From: Gammaproteobacteria bacterium
GTDB taxonomy: Bacteria > Pseudomonadota > Gammaproteobacteria > Steroidobacterales > Steroidobacteraceae
Assembly: GCA_003132025.1 (NCBI GenBank)
Contig: PKWJ01000027.1
Location: forward strand, 1 to 35,239
Direction: 5' to 3'
Length of the DNA: 35,239 nucleotides
Position numbers and translations under genes: made by a program. Below, one piece after another: positions 7,174-15,305 of this stretch. Positions within the stretch are counted from its first letter, which is position 1. Each line of letters begins with the position of its first letter. Below the pieces are notes generated by a model. That model was not told the origin of the DNA. It worked only from the letters and a program-made list of their open reading frames with translations, and did no database searches.

Positions 7174-8430
7174 TTGGGCGTGTCCTTGCGCCAGGTGTAC
7201 CAGCGTCCCGCGGCCGAGCTCATCGGCTGCGCCGATTGCGGGCTGGTGCAGATGCTTCCTCCGGTACCTGCCAACGCCATTGCCGAGTGCGTGCGCTGCC
7301 ATCGTCCGTTTGCACCGCCCGCCCGCGGCAGCATCGATAGCGCGCTGGCATTGACCGTCGCGGCGCTGCTGCTGCTGCTGCCCGCGGCATCCCTGCCGCT
7401 GATGCGGGTCACCTCCTTCGGCGTACCGCGACGCAACTGGCTGCCCACCGGTGTCGAGGCGCTGTGGAACTATGGCTTCGCCTCGCTCTCGATCGTGGTG
7501 TTCATCTTCAGCATCGCCATTCCGTTCATCTATCTGGGCCTGATGATCTGGGTGCTGGGCGGTATCCGGCTTGGGCTCACGGCATCCCTCGGCAAACTGT
7601 TTCGCTGGACCGCGGCTCTGCGTCCCTGGGTGATGCTCGAGGTGTACCTGGTCGGTTGCTGCGTCGCGTATACGCGCCTGGAATCGATCGGCAGCGTCGG
7701 TGTCGGCACCGGCGGCTGGTGCCTGCTGGCCGCGACGGCGGCAGCGGTGCTGGCGACGCTGAAGCTCGATGAGCAATCGGTGTGGGATGCGCTGCCGCCG
7801 CATGGCGCGTCGAGCATCGGTAAGCAGGCGATCAGTTGCGAGACCTGTGAGCTGATTATCGATGCGCGCAACGAGCGTAGCCCCTGTCCGCGCTGCGGCG
7901 CCACGCTTCATCGGCGCAAGCCGGACACGATCCAACGCACTCTCGCGCTGGTGATCACAGGCTATCTGCTGTATGTGCCGGCGAACCTGATCCCAGTGCT
8001 CAGCGTCGAGCGTTTCGGTCGCCCCGACCCGAGCACGATCCTGAGCGGCGTGCACGAACTCATTACCAACGGGCTGTGGCCGCTGGCCATCATCGTGTTC
8101 ACCGCCAGCATCGTGGTGCCGCTGGTGAAGCTGTTTGGCCTGACGCTGATGCTGATCATGACGCGCCTGCGCTCGCGGCGTGGACTCGTGTTCCGCACCC
8201 GCCTGTTTCGATTCATCGATCGCATCGGGCGCTGGTCCAACATAGACTTGTTCATGATTTCCATCCTGGTGGCCCTGGTGCAGTTCGGCGCGCTCACCAG
8301 TGTGCGTCCCGAGCCGGGCGCGATCGCCTTCGCCGCGGTGGTCATCATCACGATGATGGCCTCGCGCAACTTCGATGCCCGGGTAATGTGGGATGCCGCC
8401 AGTGAACCGGCAGCCGGTCAGCGGGCATGA
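7174..8430 (+). CDS. pqiA: PqiA family inner-membrane protein
   Basis: 418 residues. Duplicated PqiA architecture: a zinc-ribbon CADCGLVQ...CVRC (about 18-45) with four transmembrane helices, then a second ribbon CETCELI...CPRC (about 222-245) and four more helices. PqiA is the membrane partner of the PqiB tunnel, which moves lipids between inner and outer membranes. The start is uncertain: the longest frame opens at a TTG (7174) lying directly against a TATAAT (7168-7173). If that is the -10 box, translation must begin further in, for example at GTG 7180 or 7195, perhaps leaderless. A GGCCTA-6-TAGGCC dyad sits at 7142-7159. The pqiB ATG overlaps the stop codon. Confidence 0.9.
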   Translation: MGVSLRQVYQRPAAELIGCADCGLVQMLPPVPANAIAECVRCHRPFAPPARGSIDSALALTVAALLLLLPAASLPLMRVTSFGVPRRNWLPTGVEALWNYGFASLSIVVFIFSIAIPFIYLGLMIWVLGGIRLGLTASLGKLFRWTAALRPWVMLEVYLVGCCVAYTRLESIGSVGVGTGGWCLLAATAAAVLATLKLDEQSVWDALPPHGASSIGKQAISCETCELIIDARNERSPCPRCGATLHRRKPDTIQRTLALVITGYLLYVPANLIPVLSVERFGRPDPSTILSGVHELITNGLWPLAIIVFTASIVVPLVKLFGLTLMLIMTRLRSRRGLVFRTRLFRFIDRIGRWSNIDLFMISILVALVQFGALTSVRPEPGAIAFAAVVIITMMASRNFDARVMWDAASEPAAGQRA

Positions 8431-10052
8431 GTGATGCCGATCAGGCGCCGCCGCCCGAGGCCCGACTGCGACCGCGCCGCTGGTTCTCTTGGGTTTGGAT
8501 CGTGCCGGCGGTGGCCGCCGCGATCGTCATCGGTCTTGCGATCCGTAATCTGGAAGAGCGCGGTCCGCTGATCACGATTTCTTTCACCGACGCCGAAGGC
8601 CTGCAGGCCGGCGATACCAAGATCCGCCATAAAGATGTGGATCTAGGCACCGTCGAATCGGTGTACCTGACGCCCGACATGTCGCGCGTCGTGGTGCGCG
8701 CGCGCATGCGCCGCTCGGCCACGCCGCATCTGACGGCGGCCACGCGCTTCTGGATCGTGCGGCCGCGCGTCGGCTTTGGCGGCATCTCCGGGCTGTCCAC
8801 GCTGGTATCCGGCTCCTACATAGAAATGTATCCCGGTGACGGTGAACCGGAGCGTAACTTCCAGGGACTGGACGATCCCCCGGCTATCATCCCCGACACG
8901 CCCGGACGCTCATTCACATTGCGTGCCAGCGAGCTGGGATCTCTGGTCGGAGGCTCGCAGATTTCCTACCGCGGCGTCCCGGTCGGCGAGGTGGAGGGCT
9001 TCGCGCTCGACCGCCAACATCACCAGATCGAGATCTACGGCTTCATCCGCTCGCCGTACGACACCCTGGTGCATCCGGAGACGCGCTTCTGGAACTCGGG
9101 CGGCGTTGACGTGTCGGTCGGCGTGCAGGGCCTGCGTTTTCGTGCGTCATCCTGGCAGCAGCTGGTCTCCGGCGGCATCTCCTTCGATACCCCGGACGAC
9201 GAGCTTGCCAAACCTTCCAGCGACGCCGGCTCCGTGTTTCGCCTGTTCGACAACCAGAGCGACGCCGAGCAGGAGCCGCGCGGCCCGACGCTGGTGTATC
9301 GGGTGGATTTCACAGGGCCCGCATCCGGCGGCGTCGGGCCCGGTACCACGGTGCAGTTGCTGGGCACCGGGGTCGGCGTGGTCACCGAAGCGCGGCTGCA
9401 ATACGACGACGCCACCGACTCGCTGCTCACGCGCGTCACTTTGCAGATCGATCCGAGCCGGGTCGAGGTGGTGCATCAACACGCCGGTGCGGCAACCGAT
9501 CCAGTGGCTGCGTTCGGCGCGCGAATGGCGAAACTGGTGTCTCGCGGCCTGCGCGCGCAGCTCACGACCGCGAGTTTCCTCACCGGCATCAAGGTGATTT
9601 CGCTCGACATGGTGCGCGACGCCCCGCCGGCGCATGTCGAACAGGTGGATGGCTACGCTCAGCTTCCGAGCGGCAGCTCCACGGATCTGGCCGACATTCT
9701 CTCGAGCGTCAAGAGCATCGTGCATCACGTCGACACGGTGACCGCGGGACCTGAACTTGGGCATGCGATCAAGGAACTCGACCGCACGCTCACCAATCTC
9801 GATCACGTCACCGCCGAAGTCGAACCGCAGATCAAACCCCTGATCGACAGCCTGCGCGAAACTGCTGAGGCGGCGCAGCGCACGATGCAGGCCGCGACCA
9901 ACATGCTTGGCACCAAGGCGTCGAGCGGGACTGACCTGCCGCGCCTGATTCGCGAGCTCACCGAAGCCGCGCGTTCGATTCGTGCTCTGACCGACTATCT
10001 CGATGAGCATCCTGAAGCCCTGCTCCGCGGCCGCAAGGGAGACGACAAATGA
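8427..10052 (+). CDS. pqiB: PqiB MCE-domain lipid-transport protein
   Basis: 541 residues, close to E. coli PqiB. A short cytoplasmic N-terminus, one transmembrane helix (about 16-38, WIVPAVAAAIVIGLAIRNL), and three MCE domains in series follow, starting near GDTKIRHKDVDLGTVESV, GSQISYRGVPVGEVEGF and GTTVQLLGTGVGVVTEA. A long C-terminal helical region (about 420-525) should form the coiled-coil needle spanning the periplasm. It overlaps pqiA and pqiC by 4 nt each (ATGA), so the three are translationally coupled. Confidence 0.93.
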   Translation: MSDADQAPPPEARLRPRRWFSWVWIVPAVAAAIVIGLAIRNLEERGPLITISFTDAEGLQAGDTKIRHKDVDLGTVESVYLTPDMSRVVVRARMRRSATPHLTAATRFWIVRPRVGFGGISGLSTLVSGSYIEMYPGDGEPERNFQGLDDPPAIIPDTPGRSFTLRASELGSLVGGSQISYRGVPVGEVEGFALDRQHHQIEIYGFIRSPYDTLVHPETRFWNSGGVDVSVGVQGLRFRASSWQQLVSGGISFDTPDDELAKPSSDAGSVFRLFDNQSDAEQEPRGPTLVYRVDFTGPASGGVGPGTTVQLLGTGVGVVTEARLQYDDATDSLLTRVTLQIDPSRVEVVHQHAGAATDPVAAFGARMAKLVSRGLRAQLTTASFLTGIKVISLDMVRDAPPAHVEQVDGYAQLPSGSSTDLADILSSVKSIVHHVDTVTAGPELGHAIKELDRTLTNLDHVTAEVEPQIKPLIDSLRETAEAAQRTMQAATNMLGTKASSGTDLPRLIRELTEAARSIRALTDYLDEHPEALLRGRKGDDK

Positions 10053-10636
10053 CCCGTATGTGGCTGCGTTCCATCGTCTTCTTAGGCTGCTGTGCGCTAT
10101 TCGCCTGCGGCTCCAGTCCGCCGACGCGCTTCTACATCCTGAATGAGATCGCGCCCGCGACTCCTGCGCCGACCGCAACTGCATCGAACCAAATCCCGGT
10201 GCGCGTAGAGCCCGTATCAATCGCGCCGGAACTTGATCGACCCGAGATCGTCAGCCGCATCGGAGCCAACCGCGTGCGTGTCGCAGGCTTCGATCGATGG
10301 GCCGCACCGCTTCCCGAGCAGATACGCCAGATTTTATCCGATGATCTGGCCGCGCGCCTGGCGCCGGGCTTAGTGGCCGAGCCGAACGAGTCCAGCACGA
10401 AGGACCCGCGGCGACTTCTGACGATCGCGATTGACGAGTTCTACGGAGATGACAGCTGCGCCGTGAGCTTGCGCGCAAGTTGGTCGTTGACGAATCCGCA
10501 GGCCGCAGGTCAGCATGGGACCGAACAGGTGCAGGTGCCGGCGAGCGCGCCCTGCGGTGGCGAACTGGCTGCGGCGATGAGCCGTGCGCTTGGTGTACTG
10601 GCGGATCGGCTTGATGTGGTGATCAGAGCGGACTGA
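10049..10636 (+). CDS. pqiC: PqiC outer-membrane lipoprotein
   Basis: 195 residues. Signal peptide with lipobox LFAC (Cys20) and SSPPTRFYIL just after it, typical of the PqiC/DUF330 (ABC-type transport auxiliary lipoprotein) family. FDRWAAPLPEQIRQIL is the family core motif. It should anchor the PqiB tunnel at the outer membrane. It is the last gene of pqiABC. Two additional cysteines (in DDSCAVSL and SAPCGGEL) could form a disulfide. Confidence 0.9.
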   Translation: MTRMWLRSIVFLGCCALFACGSSPPTRFYILNEIAPATPAPTATASNQIPVRVEPVSIAPELDRPEIVSRIGANRVRVAGFDRWAAPLPEQIRQILSDDLAARLAPGLVAEPNESSTKDPRRLLTIAIDEFYGDDSCAVSLRASWSLTNPQAAGQHGTEQVQVPASAPCGGELAAAMSRALGVLADRLDVVIRAD

Positions 10637-10688
10637 AGAGGCGTCGAGGCACACGAAATGATTCGTTCGGATCGGTTCACCCATTGTC

Positions 10689-10745
10689 TGGTGCGGAGAT
10701 AGGACTCGAACCAAGGACCTGCGCATTGCGATCGCACCGGGTTGT
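10689..10745 (-). pseudogene. Degenerate tRNA-like remnant (3' half)
   Basis: On the minus strand the segment ends in TCTCCGCACCA, preceded by a canonical T-loop block GGTTCGAGTCC (10702-10712). Further 5' is an anticodon-arm-like piece in which TGCGA and GCGCA flank TCGCAAT. The T-stem does not pair fully, the loop has C instead of the invariant T33, and no matching 5' acceptor strand or D-arm is found upstream. It reads as the eroded 3' half of a tRNA lying 37 nt downstream of intact tRNA-Thr, at the point where the tRNA cluster is interrupted. It could be a recombination scar; chance resemblance is possible. Confidence 0.4.
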
Positions 10746-10782
10746 TCCAAATAGTCTAGTTATAAAAATAAATGTTTAGGTG

Positions 10783-10854
10783 TGCCGGCAGAGAGATTTG
10801 AACTCCCGACCAACGGTTTACAAAACCGCTGCTCTACCACTGAGCTATGCCGGC
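10783..10854 (-). tRNA. tRNA-Thr (anticodon TGT)
   Basis: The minus strand reads GCCGGCA acceptor, D-arm TAGCTCAGTGGTAGAGC, anticodon loop TTTGTAA (TGT, Thr), T-arm GAGTTCAAATCTC and a complementary TGCCGGC 3' strand with discriminator A. CCA is not encoded, unlike the tRNA-Tyr gene. It corresponds to thrU of the birA-coa-thrU-tyrU-glyT order in gammaproteobacteria. Confidence 0.95.
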
Positions 10855-10884
10855 GTCGGATGAATCGAATCGGCGCGGATTTTA

Positions 10885-11520
10885 TCAGCCGCCCGCACCT
10901 TTGGCGGGACAGTCAACAACCTGCAGGCTGTTGCCGGTCTGAAATAGTTTCGGCTGCAGATCTGGGTCCGCGGCCTTAAGATCCACATCGAGCCAGTGCA
11001 TGGGGACCGTGCGCTCATGTATATCCAGCACCGGCTTCAGGCCCAGTGCACGCACCTGCTCCGCTCGGCGCACGGCGTGCGTCTGATCGGCGAAGAATCC
11101 GACCGACACGCGATCGGACTGCTCCGGCTGCGTCATCGACGCCGCATCGTGAATGCCGGCGGCATTGAGACGCGCCAGGACGGTCTTTTGAGCCGCCGAG
11201 GTGAGCTGAGCGATGTAGACCCAATAACCGTCGGGCGCATTGGTATCCACGCTGCGATCACGCGGCTGCCAGCCGCGGGATCGCATCAGATCGCTTGCCG
11301 CGGTCGCCGCGGCCGAATCGGCAAATGGCCCCAGACTGCGGCAGCGGGTGGGCGTGGCTGAAGTCGCTGGGCTCGGCGCGGACACGTTTGCGAGCTCAAG
11401 CGTCGGCACAGTCGGGCCGGCAGACACTGCTGCCGCAGCCTTCGAGGACTGACCTCCCCAATGCCACCAGGCGAGCAACGCCAGGTTCAAGAACAGCAGC
11501 GCAAAGAAGAGGTTACGCAC
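10885..11520 (-). CDS. SPOR-domain protein
   Basis: 211 residues. One N-terminal transmembrane helix (about 3-20, LFFALLFLNLALLAWWHWGG), an Ala/Ser/Thr/Pro linker, then a SPOR-like domain (about 58-205) with CRSLGPFADSAAATAA and VGFFADQTHAVRRAEQVRALG. SPOR domains bind denuded peptidoglycan strands at division sites. It overlaps the 3' end of coaX by 8 nt and sits before tRNA-Thr, as seen in related gammaproteobacteria where a SPOR gene follows coaX. Confidence 0.85.
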   Translation of the reverse strand: MRNLFFALLFLNLALLAWWHWGGQSSKAAAAVSAGPTVPTLELANVSAPSPATSATPTRCRSLGPFADSAAATAASDLMRSRGWQPRDRSVDTNAPDGYWVYIAQLTSAAQKTVLARLNAAGIHDAASMTQPEQSDRVSVGFFADQTHAVRRAEQVRALGLKPVLDIHERTVPMHWLDVDLKAADPDLQPKLFQTGNSLQVVDCPAKGAGG

Positions 11521-12409
11521 GCGCCGATTTTATGCGATCTGGCGCCTGCGCGTCGGCGGCAAGTACCGCCAGGCCCCGCAGCACCAGGTCGTCCTCGCGC
11601 CAATAGCGCCCGTGCAGCAGCGGCGTGATCGCGGCGGCTGCCCCACCCGCAAGGATGAGTCGCGGCCGACGGCCTAAGTGTCCGCGCCCTTCGCGGACGG
11701 CGTCTTCGATCAGCGCTGCGCAGGCACGACGGGCACCGGCTAGCAGGCCGGCGTGGGTATCACGTGCAAATAGACCCGCCCCGGCGGATTTGCCCACGCT
11801 TCCCGGGCGTTCCAGGTAGACCCAGCGTCCGCCTGAGCGAGACACGACCCCGAACATCAGGTCGAAACTCGGGATGGCACCCCGACCGCCGGCGCGCCGC
11901 CGGATCCCGGCGGTATGATCGAGCAGCGATTCGATCATGAGTCGCGGACCTGGAACGATGCAGCCACCCAGATGGCGGCCGTCTGCAGCGAGTAGATCGA
12001 TCGTCATCGCGGTGCCGAGGCCGACCAGGCACAGGTCCTTGCCGGGATGCTCGTGATGCGCGCCGATCAGCCCGACCCAGCGATCCACACCCAGGCGCCA
12101 GGGGTCTGGATAGCTATTGCGTACCCCGGCGGCGGCGACTTCGCTGTGCGCGAAATGTGGGGGTCCAAGCCCCGCGCGGCGTGACGCGACGCGAATCTGC
12201 CGCTCGATGTCCGCACCGGCAACATTGCAGGCATAGATAAGGTCGGGATTTCTGGTCTTCTTAAGGAGGCGCGTCCAAGCCGCCGGGCTGCGCAGCTTCG
12301 TCAGTTCCACGACGCCCTGCGCGGCGAACTCCTGGCGGCGTCGATAGGGTTTTCGAAGCAGCGCCCATTTGAGGCGCGAATTGCCGGCATCCAGCAGCAG
12401 TAGCTTCAC
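11513..12409 (-). CDS. coaX: Type III pantothenate kinase
   Basis: 298 residues from GTG 12409, which overlaps the birA stop as GTGA. It catalyses ATP-dependent phosphorylation of pantothenate, the first step of CoA synthesis. ASKHA-fold motifs are visible: DAGNSRLKW (phosphate 1), GVDRWVGLIGAH (GxDR, catalytic Asp region) and GLGTAMTIDLL (phosphate 2). Two oddities: the Asp usually found two residues before GTA (DxGTA) is Gly here, and about 30 extra residues containing GAIPSFDLMFGVVSRSGGRW lie between TAGIRRR and the conserved FARDTHAGLLAG. The frame continues upstream to 12475 inside birA, but the conserved KLLLLDAGNS fixes the start. Confidence 0.88.
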   Translation of the reverse strand: MKLLLLDAGNSRLKWALLRKPYRRRQEFAAQGVVELTKLRSPAAWTRLLKKTRNPDLIYACNVAGADIERQIRVASRRAGLGPPHFAHSEVAAAGVRNSYPDPWRLGVDRWVGLIGAHHEHPGKDLCLVGLGTAMTIDLLAADGRHLGGCIVPGPRLMIESLLDHTAGIRRRAGGRGAIPSFDLMFGVVSRSGGRWVYLERPGSVGKSAGAGLFARDTHAGLLAGARRACAALIEDAVREGRGHLGRRPRLILAGGAAAAITPLLHGRYWREDDLVLRGLAVLAADAQAPDRIKSARA

Positions 12410-13404
12410 TGGCTGACTCGCGCCGACACTTCGCCGGTAACGAAGCGCTGCAACCCTTCGCGTGTCTGCAGGCACAGCGCCCCATCGCTATCGATGCCAC
12501 GCGCATGGCCGCTGACGTTGCCGCTGTCGGAACTAATGACAACCGGCTTGCCTGCCAGTGCATCCGCTGCGCCCCACTCGTGGGTAAAAGCGGCGAACCC
12601 GTCGCGCTCGAACTGCTCCAGTCCCGCGACCATGGACCCAATCAGCGCAGCCGCCAGGCGATTACGGTCCGGATGCTCGACGCCTAGGCCGATAAGGTCG
12701 GTCGCCTGCGTGCCGCTGGCTTTCACCTGCTTTTGCACTTCGGCGCCGAGCGCGACATTCAGGCCCAAACCCACGACGACGTACGCCGGTCCGCCGGCTT
12801 CGGCGCGCAGTTCAATGAGAATTCCGCCGAGTTTGGCGCTGCCGACCACAAGATCATTGGGCCATTTGAGCGCCGCGCCGGTGACGCCGATCTGCGCCAT
12901 GCCGCGCAGCGCGCAGACGCCGATGGCGAGACTGAGCGCGCTGATATCCCGCGGCAGCGAGGCGAAGCTCCAGGAGAGCGACAGGCAGATCGCCCCACCG
13001 GGCGGTGCAAACCAGCTGCGCGCGCGCCGGCCGCGGCCGGCGGTCTGGTATTCCGCGGTCAGGAAGTCGCAGCGTCCAGCTGGTGGAGCCTCGCGCTGCA
13101 GGAGATCGCTATTGGTCGATCCCGTGCGCCAGACGCAGTCACCGGTGCGAAGCTTGGTGGCGATCGCACGTGGCAAGAGTTTTACGATGTGGCCACGCTC
13201 CAGGAGCGCCGTGGCCGCCGGCAGGCGGTAGCCGCGATTCGGGACCGCGTGCACGGTCACACCGAGCGCGCGCAGCGCGGCGACGGCTTTCCAGACGGCG
13301 TTGCGGCTTACACGGCAATCCGCGGCCAACTTCGTGCCGGAATGAAATTGGCCGTCCGACAGCAGTCGGTAGGCGCGCTTAGGCAACGGCTCCTGATCGC
13401 TCAT
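12406..13404 (-). CDS. birA: Bifunctional biotin-protein ligase / biotin operon repressor
   Basis: 332 residues. An N-terminal winged HTH (about 1-65, SGTKLAADCRVSRNAVWKAV) is followed by a biotin-ligase domain with the biotinyl-AMP loop AGRGRRARSW (usual GRGRxGRxW, here with Ala for Gly), ALKWPNDLVV with the catalytic Lys, and an SH3-like C-terminal domain. It attaches biotin to acetyl-CoA carboxylase and probably represses bio genes. It is 13 nt after the CtlX-like gene and overlaps coaX by 4 nt, so the genes from 14377 to 10885 form one minus-strand unit. Confidence 0.93.
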   Translation of the reverse strand: MSDQEPLPKRAYRLLSDGQFHSGTKLAADCRVSRNAVWKAVAALRALGVTVHAVPNRGYRLPAATALLERGHIVKLLPRAIATKLRTGDCVWRTGSTNSDLLQREAPPAGRCDFLTAEYQTAGRGRRARSWFAPPGGAICLSLSWSFASLPRDISALSLAIGVCALRGMAQIGVTGAALKWPNDLVVGSAKLGGILIELRAEAGGPAYVVVGLGLNVALGAEVQKQVKASGTQATDLIGLGVEHPDRNRLAAALIGSMVAGLEQFERDGFAAFTHEWGAADALAGKPVVISSDSGNVSGHARGIDSDGALCLQTREGLQRFVTGEVSARVSQ

Positions 13405-13417
13405 TTATTGGTATTCG

Positions 13418-14377
13418 TTATTGGGTTTCGGGCACTTCGGCCAGCATACAGCGCACACTGCCACCGCCGACAGACTCGATGGTCGGGATCGCCGCCGCGA
13501 CCACCTGATCGACACGATCGTTGAGCCGTTCCCAGGCCTTGTTATACAGCTGTTGCAGGGCGGTGCGGGCCGTTTCGGAGAGTACCAGCACCGAGCGCGC
13601 GCCAGCGCTCGCGTCTGTGCCTCGCAGCTCGAGGATATTGCCGGCGAACCGAGTCATGGCTTTTAGACTGATCTCGATAATCTCGCGGCCGCTATCGCGC
13701 AGCGGTCGCAGCACACGTTCGCAATCCGCCCCGGCGATCGCGTCCGCGCAGACGACGGCCCATTTGGAGCCGATGCTCAAGAGCACATTGGTGTGGTAGA
13801 TCGGCGTGCCATCGGTCCCCAGGGCGTCGAACAGCAGTGGGTCATAGTTCATCAGCTCCGACCATTTATGGACCAGGGACTCATCGGTGCGTGGTGAACG
13901 GCAGGCGTACGCAATCCGGTGCACGTGATCGAGCACCAGGCTGCCGGTGCCTTCGAGCATGTGCCCTTGATCTTCGTGCGCCCGCAGATCGACCAGGCGG
14001 CTGCGGCGAAAATGCAGCCGCGCCTCGACCGCCTGCAGTACTTCGATGCGCCGCTCTTCGCGTCGATTGGGCGCCTGCATCGGATACAGCACCACGGTGC
14101 CGTCAGCATGAAAGCTGACCCAGTTATTGGGGAATACCGCATCGGGCTTGGCCGGCTCTGCGCTGTCGTCGACCACGCAGACGCCAACTCCTGCGCCCTG
14201 GAGGCCTAAGACCAGCGTCTCGAACTCGCCGCGGGCACGTGCGGCTGTGTCAACGGATTGAGGCTCCGCGCGCTGGAAGCGGTTGCTGGCCGCAGTCTGG
14301 CGGTTGTAGCCGAAGCGCGCCGGTCGCACCATCAGAACGCCTGGCGCGCATTGCACTTGGAGGTCAGCGAGCGGCAT
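13418..14377 (-). CDS. ctlX: CtlX-like amidinotransferase-fold hydrolase
   Basis: 319 residues. Guanidino-group-modifying superfamily (arginine deiminase/amidinotransferase fold), closest in look to CtlX, the citrulline-utilisation hydrolase family. Motifs: MVRPARFGYN near the start, FPNNWVSFHADGTVVLYPM, MLEGTGSLVLDH, IYHTNVLLSIG with the conserved His, and a C-terminal GGGSVRCMLAE whose Cys is the expected nucleophile. The substrate is probably a ureido or guanidino compound such as citrulline or arginine. The frame opens at 14440 but ATG 14377, just ahead of the conserved segment, is preferred. It is placed before birA, with no citrulline-catabolism partners visible. Confidence 0.82.
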   Translation of the reverse strand: MPLADLQVQCAPGVLMVRPARFGYNRQTAASNRFQRAEPQSVDTAARARGEFETLVLGLQGAGVGVCVVDDSAEPAKPDAVFPNNWVSFHADGTVVLYPMQAPNRREERRIEVLQAVEARLHFRRSRLVDLRAHEDQGHMLEGTGSLVLDHVHRIAYACRSPRTDESLVHKWSELMNYDPLLFDALGTDGTPIYHTNVLLSIGSKWAVVCADAIAGADCERVLRPLRDSGREIIEISLKAMTRFAGNILELRGTDASAGARSVLVLSETARTALQQLYNKAWERLNDRVDQVVAAAIPTIESVGGGSVRCMLAEVPETQ

Positions 14378-14483
14378 CGGGCGCGATGATACTGCAGCGT
14401 CACTGGTGCAGTGCGGTTGCAATCGGGCCCTAAGGAGCATAAGTTTTTATATTGAGCAGCCAATGCTCGCGGGGTAGCAATTC

Positions 14484-15305
14484 ATGCGAAATCCGATCTG
14501 GTGGGCCGCTGGGGCGGTAGTAGTTATATGCGCAGCGGTACTGTTTTTTTCCTGGCGCGCACACCGGAACGCGACGCCGGCAACGAGCGTAGGCCCGATC
14601 GTCGCTACCGAACCGCCGGTACCGGCGATCAAGAATCCGCTGCCCGAGGCCACCCCGACAGTTGCGCTGCCTGAACTCGACGCCAGCGATGGCCCGTTCC
14701 ACGATGCGCTGGCCGACGTGATCGGCAAACCGGCCGCGGACCGGTTCTTCAAGCCGGAACTGCTGGTGCGCCATATCGTGGTCACGATCGACAACCTGTC
14801 GCGCCGGCATCTGGCGGTGGAGCTGCGGCCGACCAAGCCGCTGGATGGGGCCTTCATCGCCACCGGCAACGATCAGCGCGGTACGATCGACACGGCCAAT
14901 TACCAGCGCTATGTGCCTTATGTACAGGTGGTGCAGCAGTTGGACATGAAGCGGGTCGCCGGGCTGTACGTGCACTTCTATCCGCTGTTCCAGCAGGCCT
15001 ACCAGGCGCTCGGCTACCCGAATGGTTACTTCAATGACCGATTGGTGGTCACGATCGACAACCTCCTGGCGGCGCCCGATATCACCACCGATATCGCAGT
15101 GGTGCGACCGAATGTGATGTACCAGTTCGCCGATCCCAAGCTCGAGGACCTGTCGGCGGGACAGAAGCTGATGCTGCGCATGGGTCCGGCGAACGCGGCG
15201 ATCGTCAAGAACAAGCTGCGCGAGCTGCGCGCCCTAGTGGCCGCGGCGGCTGCCCGCCCGGCGGCACCGGCAGGCAACGCCAGCAGCTCCTCCGGCGGCC
15301 GTTAA
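14484..15305 (+). CDS. DUF3014 membrane-anchored protein
   Basis: 273 residues. One N-terminal transmembrane helix (about 5-24), a Pro/Thr-rich linker, then a DUF3014 domain (about 65-250) with the family-typical RHIVVTIDNLSRRHLAVELRP, YQRYVPYVQVVQQLD and FYPLFQQAYQALGYP. Function is unknown; the bulk should be periplasmic. The ribosome site GGGG lies about 8-10 nt before the ATG. It is divergent from the CtlX operon and convergent with the gene at 15302, overlapping its stop by 4 nt. The C-terminus is Ala/Pro/Ser-rich and looks disordered. Confidence 0.85.
   Translation: MRNPIWWAAGAVVVICAAVLFFSWRAHRNATPATSVGPIVATEPPVPAIKNPLPEATPTVALPELDASDGPFHDALADVIGKPAADRFFKPELLVRHIVVTIDNLSRRHLAVELRPTKPLDGAFIATGNDQRGTIDTANYQRYVPYVQVVQQLDMKRVAGLYVHFYPLFQQAYQALGYPNGYFNDRLVVTIDNLLAAPDITTDIAVVRPNVMYQFADPKLEDLSAGQKLMLRMGPANAAIVKNKLRELRALVAAAAARPAAPAGNASSSSGGR

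Noticed and set aside
7153-8055. 300-residue minus-strand frame
   Set aside because: Antisense to pqiA, low-complexity Arg/Gln/His composition, no domain.
214-10782. Genomic island with integrase
   Set aside because: The block between the tRNAs has no integrase, transposase or phage gene and has base composition like its surroundings, so a mobile-element call is not supported.
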